From Lates calcarifer (Eukaryota > Chordata > Actinopteri > Centropomidae): DNA of 64,000 nt. Below the pieces are notes generated by a model. It was given only the letters and a program-made list of their open reading frames with translations, was not told where the DNA came from and ran no database searches. The translations under genes and the position numbers were made by a program. How positions within the stretch are numbered: position 1 is the stretch's first letter; each line of letters opens with the position of its first letter. Of this stretch, positions 11,561-23,600 are shown piece by piece. The stretch lies in assembly GCF_001640805.2 (NCBI RefSeq), contig NC_066843.1:6215688-6279687 (forward strand), read 5' to 3'.

Positions 11561-13794
11561 GGGTTGGCCGGATTGGTCCACGGCAGCCGCAGCTACAGCG
11601 TTAAAATGCTGCTTACATGTTAATGCATCAGGTGAATTATATAACAAATGGTGATGTAATACTATCAGAAGCCATTTTGCACAGTTTTTTACATTAATAT
11701 GTTGCTGGTTTTATTTAAGTAAAGGATCTGAATACTTCCACCAGTGATTATGATGAATAGTGCCTTTCAGAGAGCTCCTAAAACTGGAGACACAATTGTT
11801 ATCTCAGTGAATTTAAGGGGTGATTTTTTGGTCTAAAAGTGCTGCCTCATGACATATTCCACTCCGACTTCTGACATAAAGATAGAGTACTTGCAATTAT
11901 TCTAATTATTAACATTAAATAAAGAATAAAAAATTATGTCATCAGCCTCCAGAAGCACATGCTGACTGAACCCTGGCAACTGAAGATCCATCACCAAAGC
12001 CTTGCTTGGGAGACAAATTACTTGGGGCAAACATCCCCACCACAAACCATAATCACAGCTTTGCCTTCCAAAGATGTATAGTGGGAAAAATTGCAGCCTT
12101 TTATGTGTTTAAATCACATGTTCAAACAGACATCAGTCATCTGTGCTTGCTTTCCTCTCTGTTGACTCATAAAACGTTTCCACTAAATCTGTACAGACGT
12201 TTCAGATCATACATTGTGTAAAACAGAACAATCAAAGCAGTTTGATTGGTAGCTTCAGCCATTTGTTTGGTGGCAAATGGTTGATCAGCTTCTCTCAGCT
12301 CGCTAACAAGAGGAAGAGACAGATCCCTCCCCCTGGCACTGCACCCATGGGAAAAGAGGGCATGCGGCTTAAGTATAAAACTCTTGTATTATTAAACTGG
12401 CAAGCTGTGAATGTGCAAACAGTAATCGGATCAGCAGCAGTTTGATCTTATCCTTCAAAAGAGGAAGGTTTTTACATACATAACAAATCATAAGAGTGTT
12501 GGTGTAATCTGTCTCTAATCTTATAAAGCTCAGACTCTCAAAACTGTCACTTGCATATAACATTTCCCAGGTCATAACCGCAGAGACATGTTCTTTATCA
12601 GTATTACAGAGTGTTTTTGTTGACTAAAAGGCAACTTCAATGCAGTAAGTACTCTGCATGTGTAGTTAAATTTGGCCAAACCCATTTCCTCCAGCTCATT
12701 TGTAATCCCTCTGAATCCTTCAAACATACCAATCTGTCACATCTGTGAGCAACTTTTGAATGAATGGCAGTCATTACATGTGATTACTGTCCTTTGGTGG
12801 TTTCCCACTGTTTATCTTTCCTTGACAATTTGCTATTGCAATTATGTCTGTTCCCATACCAGCAGTTGCAGCATAATAAATACACTGTGTTTTTAAGTGT
12901 CCACGATTAGCATTTCAATTTGCACCCCGGAGCTGAGGCCAAGGTTTCAGCCTCACACAGAGGGAGGCGGTTTGGATGGAGGACAGAGAGGAGGAAACAG
13001 TCTGGACACTAACTGTGCAGCCACACAACCCACACTAAAACATTCAGTTGTCATTTTACTCTCCTGTTACGTGTAGTGAGCTTTTACAGGTAGGTCCTGG
13101 TAGGTGGAATTTGCAGCCAGGCTTACTGCTTCTCCCTGTCTCCAGTCTTTGTGAGATGCTTAGCTAACAGGCTGCATTTCAACATCATTAGAAGATGTGC
13201 CTGTGTCATGACTGGAAGTGTTACTCAGGTGTAACGTCTCCAGCAACTCCTTTGTTCAACTCTAGCAGTGGGGTGATGTCAGTAATGCTGTTTTGCATAT
13301 ATGTATGATGTGGCAACACAAACCGCTGGTCAACCACCTGTCTGTCAGTGTGCTATGGTGAAATATGACTGGGGGCTATTGCTGATTATCTGCCACTGAT
13401 AACAGATCCAGAATCCAAATTTTCCCCATGTTCTGTTTACAAAACATAAAACGCCTGCATGACTTGGGTCTATCTCAGTTTGAGTCATACTGGAGGTGAA
13501 ATGCAGCTTCTCTGCTTGTTTTTTCTTTTCTTTCACCCCAGGGAGAAACCAAATACACAAACATGGAGTGTCTTGTCTGTCACCCATGTAATGACCCAAC
13601 AGCCTGAGTGGGAGGCAGTTAAGAGTTATATGATTGCTGCTGAGGCTGCTTCTCATCCGTTTCTGAATGAGAAGGAGTTTAACTTTTAATTTTTAATCCC
13701 ACAACAGGATATTCTGTCTATCATGCTGTCAGTGCATCTAAATTTGTTTGTGTAAATATCAAAATATAGTAGCAGAACCTCTGTATGAAGTGAC

Positions 13795-14065
13795 TGTGAA
13801 GATTTGCTGCTGGAAATGTAATCAAACGACCACAAAGAGACAGCAAATGACTAAAGAGACACAAAATGATGAAAAAGACGCATCAGTGACCCAAAGACAT
13901 GCGAAGCAACCACAAATAAATGCAAAATGGTGGCACAAACCAAGACTATGACTAGATATGACTAGATAGAGAAATTACATAAATATGGAGCCAAAAACAA
14001 CTACAAAGACACAAAATGACTAAAATGACACAAAACAACTACTAAGAGACACAAAAATGTCACAC
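13795..14065. repeat. Degenerate ACAAAATGACTA-type minisatellite
   Basis: The stretch repeats variants of GACACAAAATGACTAAA and CAACTACAAAGACAC at irregular spacing, with substitutions and small gaps. This A/C-rich tandem pattern is common in percomorph genomes. Spacers are not unique and repeats are not exact, so it is not a CRISPR array. Confidence 0.7.
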
Positions 14066-15535
14066 AAAGTGATGTGCTATCTTTCTGGATTTTAATAGTT
14101 TAAATTTACATGACGTGACAAGAAACACTCTTGTAGATCTGTTAACAGTTTGTACCCCACTGATTAAAACACAAACACAAGGGTGTGCTTTCTTGCACCT
14201 CCCATCAGTGCTCTGAGTTTAACGTGAAATTTCATAACACTATATATAAAAAAATCACTCTCTTTGTGTTTGTTTGACTCAAAAAACAAAACAGCAGGTC
14301 TAACTGTCAGTAAAATGGAAAACCCCAGAGTGGGAGGTATGGAGTACGAGTAGATCTGGTGAAGGATGGATGGCTGCCACAGAGGGACATTCCTCAGAGT
14401 GCAGGGGATTACAAAGACGCTAGCCACTCGCACATTGTCTTCATGACTTTCCTTTGCTATATCAGTCAGTCTCCAATTAACAGCCTGCATTGTCTGCAGG
14501 ATTAGGAGCGGCGGGACAAGTCCCACTGGCCTGCAGAAAGATCTCACAGCAACTGGCACAGACCTTAATCCTGCTCAACGTGTGCTCTAAAAGCAGACCA
14601 AGTGGGAGTTTACTATAATCCAGGTATCACATATCCTTGCTACAGAGGGACTTGAACTTCATAGTAAGGAGCACTTGAGTGGAGGACTTGAGGAATTTGG
14701 AGGAGGACCAGCATTTCTGCTCCTAAGCTGAGCGGGAGCTGCTTTTTTTTCACTCTCCCTCTCTCAGCTGGAAAATGTAACGCAGGAAATGAGTGATTTT
14801 CACATTAAGAGTTGTTTTTGTAAGGCAAATTCAATTCATCCGCCAGACTCTGTGCAGAATCTCTGACTTCTGAGATTAATTTCAATATTTAAACATTCAC
14901 ATTTTAACATCATATCCGAATTGTGAGATTAAAGTCAGAATTATTCACCTTATTTCTTTACATTTCTTTGTTTTTATCCAAATTTTCACATTTTATTCTC
15001 CTTTGGTGTATAATGAAGAAACACCTTTATCATCATGTCACATACAAGATTAAGTGGTAACGCTTACTTGTCAGATAATGGAATCATGGTGTTTTGCACA
15101 AATGCAAATCAGGATGCAAATGATGGTGTACAACCTCAGACAGCTCATAACTTCTCAGTAAACTTATGATGAGGAGATTTCTGGACTAATCACTGCAACA
15201 CACTTTTAGATGGAAGACAAGCAAGCAAAACAAACAAATAAAATCATTCTTTTTTGCCAAAACTTTAAGATATGTCTGTCTGAAAACCTGTCTCCTGTAT
15301 TGTGTCTCTGAATGTTTGTTGTAACCTTGGTAATAAGAATGTATAAATTTCCTGGCTGTGAGCTGAGGCAATGTGGTTAAAACTCTAATGTGGTTCGTTT
15401 TATAGGTGGCAGTGAACCACTGGATCATGAAAAAAGTCTTTCCACAGAAAGACTTAAGATAACTTTAAAAGAACAGGAAGCAAAAGGGAAGTGGCTTTGA
15501 GAAAGTCATGAAGCATCTCAGTGAGCAGGAGGCTC

Positions 15536-15560
15536 TGTGTCTGTGTGTGTGTGTGTGCAT
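15536..15560. repeat. (TG)n microsatellite
   Basis: A short, slightly interrupted TG run in intergenic DNA. Confidence 0.85.
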
Positions 15561-16759
15561 GTGTGGAGTAAAAAGGTGAGGGGAGGGATAGGGAGAGGGA
15601 GACCAGACAGCTCTGTAAATCCTTCACTGGGTACGTGCTCCCTCTGACTGGTCCGGGTGATGTGTACAAAGGAGGAGGTGAGGTGTGAATAACGTGACTC
15701 ACTGACTCCCAGGACGCAGCTGCCTCCCTTCTGAGCCTGACCACAAAGGAGACAAACCAGGAACCCTGTTTCCTTGACTCCCTTTAACTCACAGGCAACA
15801 AAGGAGCAGGATTCCCTCCAGAAACACCCTACGTTTGCATTCAGTTCTCATCTGCCTCATCTATCCTCCAATGACAAGGTGTACATGTTGAAAAATGAGA
15901 GGTAAAAGTGAACATTATGAGCCGTGAAAGGGATGAAAGCAGAGGTACTCACCTTGAGCATTTTCATTCTCTGCTAAGTGTCTATTTAGACCACTTGTCA
16001 TATTTGACATGTCAGCATATTTATTTAAGGAAAATGATGCAAATACTTCCATCACTGTTCGGCTTAATAGAACAGTCTCTATTTCATGTATTCAACTGTA
16101 AAAGTACATATTTATTGTGTCCTGTCATCCGCGTGCTTCATTACAAAGAAAATCAACTTCCTTGAGACAGGTAATCCATCACAGTGATCACAACATGTCA
16201 AACTATCCTCACTGTAAAGCGGTGACATACTGTAGCTGTGAGGAGGCGGTGTTTTCAAACGTTTCAACAGATCTGAAAGCTGGCAGCTCAAATGAAACAT
16301 TTCTAATGGAAGAAACAACTAAATTCACATCATGCAGCAGCCGTGTAAAGTTGTTGTTTGACAGATTTCAGATGTTGGTGGGTCCTTGAATGCACCGATT
16401 TCCAAAATACTCCCTGCTATGTAACTAAAAGTTGGTTTAATGTCCACTGTGATTCTCTGTAGTGTGATTTATATACTGTCCTGGGTCAAATGGAAACTTT
16501 GTGCAGTCACGAAGGCAGGGAAATAATGTAAATATTTATGGTGTGTTTTGGGAAATGGTAGTAACGGTCAGTAATGTGGTGTAGAAATGATTTGTAGTCA
16601 CTAAAACATGCAAAACCGCTGGTTTACGTTCTGCTACATTATTTCCTGTGGGTGGTTGATACCGGAATTGTATTTGGACAAAGGAGTATGAAGCTACACG
16701 ATCTCTACAAGAGGGGTGGGGATGCTGCCTGCCCAGTGATCGAGGCTGATTAAACGGGT

Positions 16760-17200
16760 GCATTTTTAAATGGAAGTCTTGCCTTGTGCAGCCCCAGCTC
16801 TCTGGTGTGTCTCCTCCTGGCCATCGTGCAGCTGCCTGGCATTGAGAAGACGGGGTTAGAAAGGGAGCCGTGGTCAGACCACCTGGCAGAGAGCCCAGCC
16901 ATACTCAGGAAGTGTCCTTGGGGAGGAGGGAGGTGGGGGGTGTCAGAGGGTGCAAGCACTCCGTCCCCACCCCCCTCAACCCCCTCCATCCTCTCCTCCC
17001 ATTCAGCTCCTCACCTCAAAGCATTAGTAATGCATTCCTCCAGTCCAGCAACAAGCAGGGGTAATTCAATTTCCTCGATAGTGAGACCGTGTGAAATTTC
17101 ATTTGCATCTCTGGGTCTGTGTGTAAGACGGGTTGTAAAAACCTCTCAGTCTCGTCATGCTTTGTTTGTTTACTGCTTTGTTTAGCTCTGCCCCCACAAT
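16760..17200. promoter_or_regulatory. Candidate enhancer between lfng and ttyh3
   Basis: This stretch is more complex and GC-richer than its flanks. It contains a perfect 13-bp palindrome with two TAAT-type homeobox cores (GCATTAGTAATGC, 17021-17033) and a POU octamer (ATTTGCAT, 17101-17108). Open frames occur on both strands but neither has splice logic or recognisable domains. Calling it regulatory is a guess based on motif content; conservation across fish would be needed. Confidence 0.25.
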
Positions 17201-19040
17201 AAACAGCAGGGAGCCAAGGAGATGATGTAATCTCTATATTCATCATAAATTCCTCAAAAGACTGACAAATAGTAGTGAATTTAGTGCCCAAAACTGGTTT
17301 ATTTTAATATGTAAACAGTCTATAGTAAAAAAAGAAAAAAAAGACACATTTTGAATAAGGTTAAGGAGATATTTCTGGGCCAAATAGTGGAGATAAGTAG
17401 GACAGAAAAACAGAAGATCCTGTGCCTCTCTGTCACTCCAGACCCCAGTCAGTGTTTGGGGTGACAGCAGCTGGCTGGCGGTATGAAGGAAGTTGACAAA
17501 ACCAGACTGGTGGCCCGGTGCTGACACTGACCTTTCGCCTGCTGTCGGCCCAGAGAGGTCATGAACACAAAACTGCCTTTCTGCTCTGCTCACAGTGATC
17601 TGCATTGCAAGCCTGTGGTCTGTCACTGCACTGCAACAGAAATAAAAACTGGAAGAAATAGCACTGCTACTTTCTCTGGATATTAAGCTCATTCTGTGCA
17701 AACAGTAGATGACATCAGGCCTCTGAGCACTGGAACAAGAACTCAGCACAGTAATTTATATATATAGACTGGATGGACTTCACTGAAAATACAGTGAAAA
17801 GCTCATGTAACTTTTTTTTTAATCTTTAAACCTGAAATAACAGATTTTTTTGTGGGCACTTGAAACAGCTGGAGCAAGTTGTGTGCATAACATTGACACA
17901 TAATCACAAATGCTAAACCTGTTAGCCAAACTGTTGCTTATTTACACATCCAGCTCCAGCAGTAACACCTGATAACTTGCAATATAATTTACAAGAAAAA
18001 CTTCATCTGGAGATGCAGCCTTCATGTCAGGTTTCACTCCCTCCAGCTGGTTAATTTTATATAACTGATGATGCTGCCCTCAACAGGCTGGAAAATATAT
18101 TCAAAACCTGTGTAAATGAAAATATAATCAATGCTTTTTAAAACCTTTTAAGACCTATGATCCTCTGGTGAATGTGCAGCATTAAAATATACTTCACATA
18201 CTACTGTATGAACTTAATTTAAAAAAATGTATGTGTATAATTTAACCATATCACATCTCATTTACTGTGTTGAAGTGTGTTTTCTGTTTAAAATACAATA
18301 AGGGATAAACCCACTATTACCTAAGTAGTAAATGGGGCTGACAACAGTGACGTTTTGCTGCTACCTAGTGTCTGTTCCTCGTCAGGACTGTCAGGACACA
18401 TCAGCTTCTCTACGACACAAAGACATCCAGTGAGCTGGTGCACTACAGTTAAGGTTTGTTTAATTTTAAACACAGCATTCAAGCTTAATATAACCACAGG
18501 TTTTACATGTACACATTTTAGAGATTGCAAAAATGATGTATAAAATAAAAAAAACTGATTAACATCTACAGTGATTTTTTCCAGAAACAAACCTCAAAGA
18601 AAAATTTAAATCTATTTACCATATTCACATTAATGAAGCAACACAATGTGTTTGCTACAGATTCTAAAATGAAATTTAAAAAAAAATCTACAAGCAAATC
18701 AAATAGAAAAATGTTTAAAAATGTGAAATAAGCTTTTTAAGAACTTAAAAATGAAACGTCAATTTCTGCATTTTTTCATTTTGTAAATGTTTACAATCTG
18801 TACAACAGCTTTGCATAACAAAACAACAAAGAGAATATGACCACTACTAAAAACAAAGAGATTGCATCAGTGTAATAATGTCTTACAGAGCAGAAATGTT
18901 TTGAAAAAGTCAGGCTCATTTTCTCATTTGATTGCAGCGGCAACCAGGAGCTGTCAACTCTACAAACAGGCCTAAGTACTGACATTTAAAAAGATATTCA
19001 GATAGTAAAAGAGTTGTGCTTAACTTGTTGGCACGGTCTT

Positions 19041-19061
19041 AAAAAAAAAAAAAAAAAAAAA
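19041..19061. repeat. Poly(A) tract, 21 bases
   Basis: Uninterrupted A run on the plus strand. It reads as poly-U in the presumed ttyh3 3'UTR. No adjacent retrocopy is visible. Confidence 0.9.
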
Positions 19062-19601
19062 TCACCTGTTGTACTGGTCACAAAGCACATCTAAGAAGCA
19101 AGTCGAAGCGGCAGAAGTATAAACATTTGAAGGATCGTCATGCTTCAACGGTTTATGTAGAGAGCAGAGCTATCACAATCCCTTCACAGCATCCGCTCAC
19201 CCTTATCTACTGTTATAAATGCTAAAACACATTTGTGAGACACTGCATTGCCAATGCATAAGTTTCCTCTCAGAAATCCTCTGAGAAACCGCAATATGCA
19301 TATTTTCACATAAACGCGCATTAAAACTCCTGCAGGGATCATTGGTGAGTGGTGCTTCTGACTCTGAACTGCTGCATCTGGTAGAGAAGATCATTTCTAG
19401 ACAGGCTCAAGGTGTGTGCGTGAGTGAATGTGTACAATTCTCACTTGTTAAGGGAGATGAAGCTTTACAATTTAGCAGAAACATGGAGAGAATTTCAAGC
19501 AGTCTGGTGAAGAGAGGACACTGCAAATAATCTTTAAAAAGTCTGGAGTAGTGTTGCAGAAGACATGGCACACTCCTCTGTATTCCAGTGCTTCACCTTC
19601 G

Positions 19602-19606
<5 letters not shown>

Positions 19607-19633
<27 letters not shown>
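19607..19633. repeat. Poly(A) tract, 27 bases
   Basis: Uninterrupted A run on the plus strand, poly-U in the presumed ttyh3 3'UTR. Sequence to its left shows no gene-derived content. Confidence 0.9.
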
Positions 19634-19635
<2 letters not shown>

Positions 19636-20548
19636 TTTCTGCTTCCAGTAGTATAAAAACTTCTTCTTTTTTCTTTTTTGATGATGATGATCATCCCAGC
19701 TGCATTTCCATCATGCAGCTCATCTTTGTTGTCATCGAATCCTCTGCGAGCATCAAGTTCACAGCTTCATGTGTCAGTGGCTCATTAAATGTTTTTTTTT
19801 TTTTTTTTTATAAATGCTGCAGGAAATAACAGTGTCCCAAAAGAAGACAAAAAATGTAAAGGTAAACTGGTCCCATACATTAGATTTAAGATGAAATGCA
19901 AAAATGAGCCAATGTGCACATTAACAGGAGAATAATGCAAATATTGGATTCGCATTTTAAGTTCCACAAGCAGAACAAAAAACCTGAGCAACTGAGATGT
20001 TGCACTGTGAAATGAATCTACACTATGACTGTTTGATCTATGTGTGAAATGTGAGCGACTATATCTACTCCTCATAATAAGAACAGCTGATTTCTCCTGT
20101 ATTTATGTGTAAGGCATTTCCCTCAATCTGCCTCAATAATGAGAGAGGGCTGCAGTACAGTACTTTACATAACAAAACAACAACCAGTAGTAATCATTGT
20201 TAGTCTATGAGCACTTCCAGAGTCCTCAACATTTTTGCAATGCCTTATTAGATGTGATGCCGTACATGTTGTGGTGTGTTCATGTGTAAAGAAAAAAAAA
20301 AAAATTGGAGTGTAAAAGTCAGTTCAGGCTCCACCACATGCAGAGTGCAGATAAATTCCCAGCACCACTGATGATTCTTGCACCAGCCAAGGACTGTGGA
20401 AACTGGAGAAACTGTATCTTCATGTTTTGCTTTGACCAACCAACAAAAGCACATTTTGGTTTTCCATTTTAAGTTGAGTAAGTTGTGGTTAATGGTGGAG
20501 GGAAACAGGAGGTGGAGCTACTGAGTGGGAAAATCATCTGAGGAAAAA

Positions 20549-20580
20549 GACTGACTGACTGACTGACTGACTGACTGACT
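20549..20580. repeat. (GACT)8 microsatellite in ttyh3 3'UTR
   Basis: Eight perfect GACT units lie 66 bases past the ttyh3 stop codon, read as AGTC repeats in the mRNA. It is likely length-polymorphic. Confidence 0.92.
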
Positions 20581-20645
20581 GGATGAGAGATTGGATTCGA
20601 CTTAAGAGGCGTCAGTGCTGCAGACAGGGCGAGTCCAGTGTTGTC

Positions 20646-23600
20646 TTAGTGCGCCGGAGGGGTGTTAGGATCTGGTCGGCTGTTGGCCAGGTACTTTGCC
20701 CGCATGCTGGAGGTGTACTGTGGAAGAGAAACAGAAAATGACACACAGAAGAAAATGTGAGTCATGGTTTCACTCTTCATAGTTCAACATAGGAGCTAGA
20801 AGCAGTACATAAAGGGTAAAATCCATGTAGGATTTGAACTGAAATTCAAAGATACAGGTTTTAAAGCTTTTACAAAAATGTTTCTGTTGGATCTGCAAAC
20901 AGATTCAAAGGCTGTGTGCTTTGTTGAGTAAAACCCTTTTGGTAAATTAAACAACAAAAGCTGTATCTTGGATTGGACATGCGTATCAAAGCACCATAGA
21001 GCACAATTCATTCAACAGATCAGAGAAAATCCTACACAGATTACCTTTCACACTAGTAACTCCACTGCGCTGGAATCTAAAGGGAACTTAAATGATTCAA
21101 ATACAGAAAGAACATCACAGCAACAGCTACAGAGGACAAGGACATCAGAGTACAAGGAGTAGAATAAATATCAACCAATTCCAGTTGAAATTATTTCTCT
21201 TTCTGCTGTTAGCCTTCGTGCACATCTGCAGGGCTGGTCATTCATATACATTTAGGATGCACCCATGCATTTTTTTTTAAATTACAGGCGACACAAGCAC
21301 AAAAAGGCTGCATTTCAAACTCGTGGATTTGTATGTGTATTTTCTCCTGTTGCGATCACCCTGCAGAGCTATTTGGACAGCCTGTTGAGGATGTTGAATA
21401 CTGAGAATATGGGCTCAATAGAATAACACGACTTACCTTAAATGTTAAAGAAAAAGATGTAAAAAATTTACCTGAACGACGTGTTAATTCTCAACAGTTT
21501 ATATTTCTATAATAAATATATCAGACAAAATCCAGAAAACCGAGCCCCCATTGCTTCAATTTTAAATTGAATTTTTTGTTTTCAACATAGAACGTATATC
21601 TATATCTGAATGGATGGTGGAAAGAGTCAGTGTTCCACAAACCGTAAAAACACATTGAGCCTTAATGCACAAAATGTACATATTATTTTTATGTGTTGCA
21701 CTGTCAATATGAATGGATTTTTTAACATTTATTCTTAATCTTCTATTTTGGGGATAAAGGGTATTAACATTACCCAATTTTAGAACTACAGTTCTCATAA
21801 TGCCTTGGGGAATGTAAACAGAGTGTATAGTGTTGCTATGGAGTGAGTGAGTCAGTTAGCTGTAGGCTACAGCTGCTGACTGTGTTAGTAAGCAGGCTAA
21901 ATCAGAGGGCCAAACAATAATAGACCTCCTATTGGTTCTAGAGCTCTGTGTCTCAAGTCTCTCCCTCCTCCTGGACAGGCACACCTCACAGTTTGAAAAC
22001 CATGTGCATAAAATATTCGTTAAATTGGTATTTTCTTTTAGAGTTACACCACCAAATACAGTGCCAGTAGAGAGACTATTACAGGAAATAAAAAGACATC
22101 AGAGGAGATTAATCAAGAAGAGTTACAATCTACTTTCTGTATTTAACTATCTACTTGACAACTAATAAACCTTGTGAGAAATGGTAGTCTCCCTTACACA
22201 CCAAATAACTGGATCCTAAAAAGTGTGTGAAATTTTACTCACACTCAAACCCAAGAATCGAGACAAAACAGTTCCACATAATCGGATTTTAGTGGCTTCA
22301 TAAGCTGACATTCTGACTTGTTCATTCACTTGTAGATCACAGTGAGCCTCGGGGCAGAGTTACAGCCTCACATGTTCCTCCCAATACATCTGTGGTGCAG
22401 GGTGGGTGTAGGGGAACATGCAGCCTGGGGCCACAACAAACATCAGGTGAGACACCAGGTGGGACAAGAGTCAGAACAGAGGGGAGAGTGGAAGGGAGAG
22501 GGGGGTCCAGCAGCCCTGGTGGGACCTGAATAGAAGGGTGGGTAGAGCTGGGAGTTTGGGAGGTGGCACAGAGGAGGAACAGGCCAGCAGGTGGAGGAGG
22601 CGGGCATGTTTTGTACCTGTTAGCATAGCAGATGAGGTTACCAAAACGATCTTGAACTCTCCGAAGGCTTTAACTGCCAGCAGTGACCGCTGTTACTGTC
22701 CGCGGCAGTCAAATACAACTGTATGGATTCGCAGGAAAAAAAAAAAAAAAAACGACAAGAAGAGAGTATAGAGAAGATACACAAAGCAGCGTCTAGGTCC
22801 AAGCAGACACACAGACACCAGGGAGGGCAGGATGTCTGGTAGAGGTTCAGGCCAGGGGGTGAGGCGCAGGGGGGAACGACTCAGGGGTGCTTGTAATACA
22901 TACTTTTCAACATCTGAAAACTGTGTCAACTTGTCAAAAAAGTTCTGGCACACCATAAAGTTTCACTGACAGTTGCATGGGATCAAAAACACAAAGAATC
23001 CTGCACACTCTCCCTCACGTCAGACAAAGTTCACATAGACAAACAGCAACTGGGAAAAAACCACCGACGAGAGAGTGCTAGCAACACTATTCAAATAAAG
23101 CCTGTTGCCTATACTATACTTTTGCTGCCGTTTGTTTGTATAAACTCTGCCTGATGAAGTTCTGGAGACCAAATCATCATCAACAGAATGAGTGAAAGTG
23201 ATGGACAATGTGCAGGATTCTTTTTCTTTCCAACTTGTGTCAAGTATAAGACAGAAAACACAGGTATGATATTTATTACGAAGTGTGACAGTTAAACACT
23301 TTACTAATTTTTTATTAATTTTTGTTTAACCTTGCTCTTCCATAAATAGGTTTAAAATGTGTCATTCAGATTTGTTTCATTGATTTGATTGTTATCCAAA
23401 TGTCCAATTATAAAACTAGTGTTCTGTTATACCATCATTAAATACTGTTAAAAGCATGTTTATCCATGTTCCTAAGTTTATGTGGCTGCTAAGTTAATAC
23501 AGATGCTTTTCTTATGGACGTACAGTGATCCACAGTAAAGACCAGGGTTCCATGATGTTCAGTGGGGGGTTTCCACTGCGGGGATTTTCCCAGGGAACCA

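Larger units (their letters stand above)
10356..17297. other. Gene-free gap between lfng and ttyh3
   Basis: About 7 kb between two convergently transcribed genes. No exon of a recognisable protein is seen in either strand. In human, BRAT1 and IQCE sit between LFNG and TTYH3; nothing resembling them is visible here. Contents: a long inverted-repeat element (about 10945-11560), a degenerate minisatellite (13795-14065), a TG microsatellite (15536-15560) and a G/C-richer stretch with homeobox and octamer motifs (16760-17200). Confidence 0.7.
17298..20645 (-). other. ttyh3: ttyh3 3' untranslated region (extent uncertain)
   Basis: Downstream of the ttyh3 stop on the minus strand, the first canonical AATAAA is at 17298-17303 (TTTATT on the plus strand). 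An ATTAAA variant lies near 18458-18463. The two would give 3'UTRs of about 3.3 kb or 2.2 kb; mammalian TTYH3 also has a 3'UTR of several kb. The stretch holds a (GACT)8 microsatellite and two long poly-T tracts (on the mRNA strand), with no coding sign. Confidence 0.5.

Noticed and set aside
13795..14065. Possible CRISPR-like array
   Set aside because: Repeats are short, degenerate and unevenly spaced, spacers are themselves repeat variants, and the DNA is vertebrate.
16784..17185. 133-codon open frame on the plus strand between lfng and ttyh3
   Set aside because: Low-complexity Ser/Pro-rich translation, no splice partners, and an overlapping frame of similar size on the minus strand.
19607..19633. 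Poly(A) run as the tail of a processed retrocopy
   Set aside because: The preceding sequence shows no gene-derived open frame or exon joins; it is a homopolymer in a 3'UTR.
21782..21802. ACTACAGTTCTCATAATGCC, similar to the ZNF143 binding consensus
   Set aside because: One key C of the consensus is changed and there is no promoter here; it is inside a ttyh3 intron.
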